DNA of 64,000 bases, taken from NCBI GenBank assembly GCA_002104985.1, contig MCGO01000011.1:248001-312000 (forward strand), read 5' to 3'. This DNA comes from Rhizoclosmatium globosum (taxonomy: Eukaryota; Chytridiomycota; Chytridiomycetes; Chytridiales; Chytriomycetaceae). Positions 63,261 through 64,000 of this stretch are shown here, in pieces. The translations under genes and the position numbers were made by a program. Under the pieces are notes generated by a model. That model made no database searches and was not told the DNA's origin. It saw only the letters and a program-made list of their open reading frames with translations. How positions within the stretch are numbered: position 1 is the first letter of the stretch; each line of letters opens with the position of its first letter.

Positions 63261-63622
63261 ATGCTCTCAACATCGACTTCGGTGCCCAAAACACCGTCAA
63301 CAAGAACCACTGCAAAACGAAGTCGTTCGGATTTGTCTGGCGAAGACGACGCCGATGAGTCAGAGAAGCTGCCCAGGAAACTGCCTCAACTTGCCGCCGC
63401 GCCGCACCCAAGTCAGCCAAACCACACTGACTACGCCCAAATCAATGCCGTCCTTCATCAGTCGCATCGCTGGAAAGACGACTTTTGCTCTCAAAAGGAT
63501 CCTCCAGTGCCAGAGAAGCTGAAGGACGAGGAGGCGGAAGAACAGCTGTCCATCAGAAGTACGCGTCCATTAACAGTTTACTGCACAAACTGAGCATGGA
63601 ACGTGGTAGAATATGGGACTAG
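63261..63622 (+). CDS. Small hypothetical protein with two YAxINxxLH motifs
   Basis: The first ATG gives MLSTSTSVPKTPSTRTT, followed by a possible nuclear signal (AKRSRSDLSGEDDADES). A motif DYAQINAVLHQSHR lies in the middle. The open frame as given stops at 63593. If one C is added in the CC at 63550-63551, it continues as HQKYASINSLLHKLSMERG and RIWD to 63622, giving a second copy of the YAxINxxLH motif. The match between the two motifs supports the longer form. I do not recognise a family. Length would be about 120 residues. Confidence 0.5.
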
Positions 63623-63762
63623 CATCACTCAATTGTACATAGACCTATCAATATCATCAATATGCATTCTCGGAAATAAATCCATCACGTTAAAAGTAAA
63701 TAACTGTCACGTATGAGCGAGTAATAATACAGATATAGCAAAAAAAATTCAAACAATAGAAA

Positions 63763-64000
63763 TTATCGCCATGCATCCAGTAATTCGTTTCCTCCCACAA
63801 GCACCATTTCGTCAGTTTCAGCATCCCACTGATACACCTGCACTTCCGCGCCATACGGTTTCGGTGTCACCTTGTACAACGTATGTAACGGAACAGTCAT
63901 GGTTGGCATCTCCTCCAAAGGAATATTGCAAAAGTAGGCAAGCAACGTGCGCATCACAACTTGATGTGTGACAATCAACAAATCATCCTCCATTCGCTCT
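63763..64000 (-). CDS. 6-phosphofructo-2-kinase/fructose-2,6-bisphosphatase, C-terminal end
   Basis: Only the last 79 or so residues lie in the window. LLIVTHQVVMRTLLAYF contains the second catalytic His of the phosphatase domain. IPLEEMPTMTVPLHTLYKVT and PKPYGAEVQVYQWD match the conserved end of the PFKFB family, which controls glycolysis through fructose-2,6-bisphosphate. The N-terminal kinase domain is beyond the right edge. The tail LVGGNELLDAWR is not conserved. Confidence 0.82.
   Translation of the reverse strand, partial: ERMEDDLLIVTHQVVMRTLLAYFCNIPLEEMPTMTVPLHTLYKVTPKPYGAEVQVYQWDAETDEMVLVGGNELLDAWR

Overview
The window is nuclear DNA of a compact eukaryotic genome, most likely a zoosporic (chytrid-like) fungus. 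Genes are packed head-to-tail, head-to-head and tail-to-tail, often only 2 to 100 bases apart. Most have short GT-AG introns of roughly 36 to 64 bases and use the standard genetic code. The gene set is fungal in flavour (RAD7, MED20, SNU66/SART1, QCR7, TIM10, COG2, a GPI-type GH26 family). It also holds flagellar-type genes that non-flagellated fungi have lost: a very large HYDIN-like multi-ASH protein, a RIIAD1-like protein and a CCDC24-like coiled coil. That combination points to a fungus with motile zoospores. The lineage is inferred, not proven.

Layout. 0-5 kb: the 3' part of a membrane-bound NRPS-like enzyme (adenylation, carrier, transmembrane, left-handed beta-helix), then MED20. 4.9-9.9 kb: a NOXRED1-like oxidoreductase, TIM10, a trans-aconitate-type methyltransferase, a mitochondrial Ohr peroxidase and the histone chaperone MSI1/RBBP4. 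10-16.8 kb: a disordered unknown protein, DNMT2, COG2 and QCR7. 16.9-28.2 kb: the HYDIN-like giant on the minus strand. 28.4-32 kb: the ribonucleotide reductase large subunit and a small secreted protein with five dibasic-X-Pro units. 32.6-44 kb: alanyl-tRNA synthetase, RIIAD1-like, a MYND protein, a twin CX9C protein, SNU66/SART1, a PLOD-type glycosyltransferase and an F-box/LRR protein. 44-55.4 kb: an SH3BGRL-like protein, EMC5, PCC1, a GT90 glycosyltransferase, an ABCD4-like transporter, HGH1, a CCDC24-like protein and RAD7. 55.5-60.3 kb: three tandem GH26 genes. 60.6-64 kb: an APH-type kinase, SSU72 with an RD-rich extension, a small unknown protein and the C-terminal end of PFKFB.

Most genes are unrelated housekeeping functions (translation, transcription, respiration, DNA repair, Golgi and ER work). 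They do not form a pathway. The clear local families are the GH26 triplet and the scattered flagellar genes. I see no transposons, tRNA or rRNA genes.

Caution on reading frames. At about a dozen places, mainly from 44 kb onward, a conserved protein continues in another frame with no possible intron. Several of these sit in homopolymers or short repeats, so single-base sequence errors are the simplest explanation; true pseudogenes cannot be excluded from this sequence alone. The best candidate for new biology is the secreted multi-dibasic precursor at 31.5-31.9 kb. Next are the GH26 array with a probable gene-conversion tract, the RD-extended SSU72 and the membrane NRPS-like enzyme.
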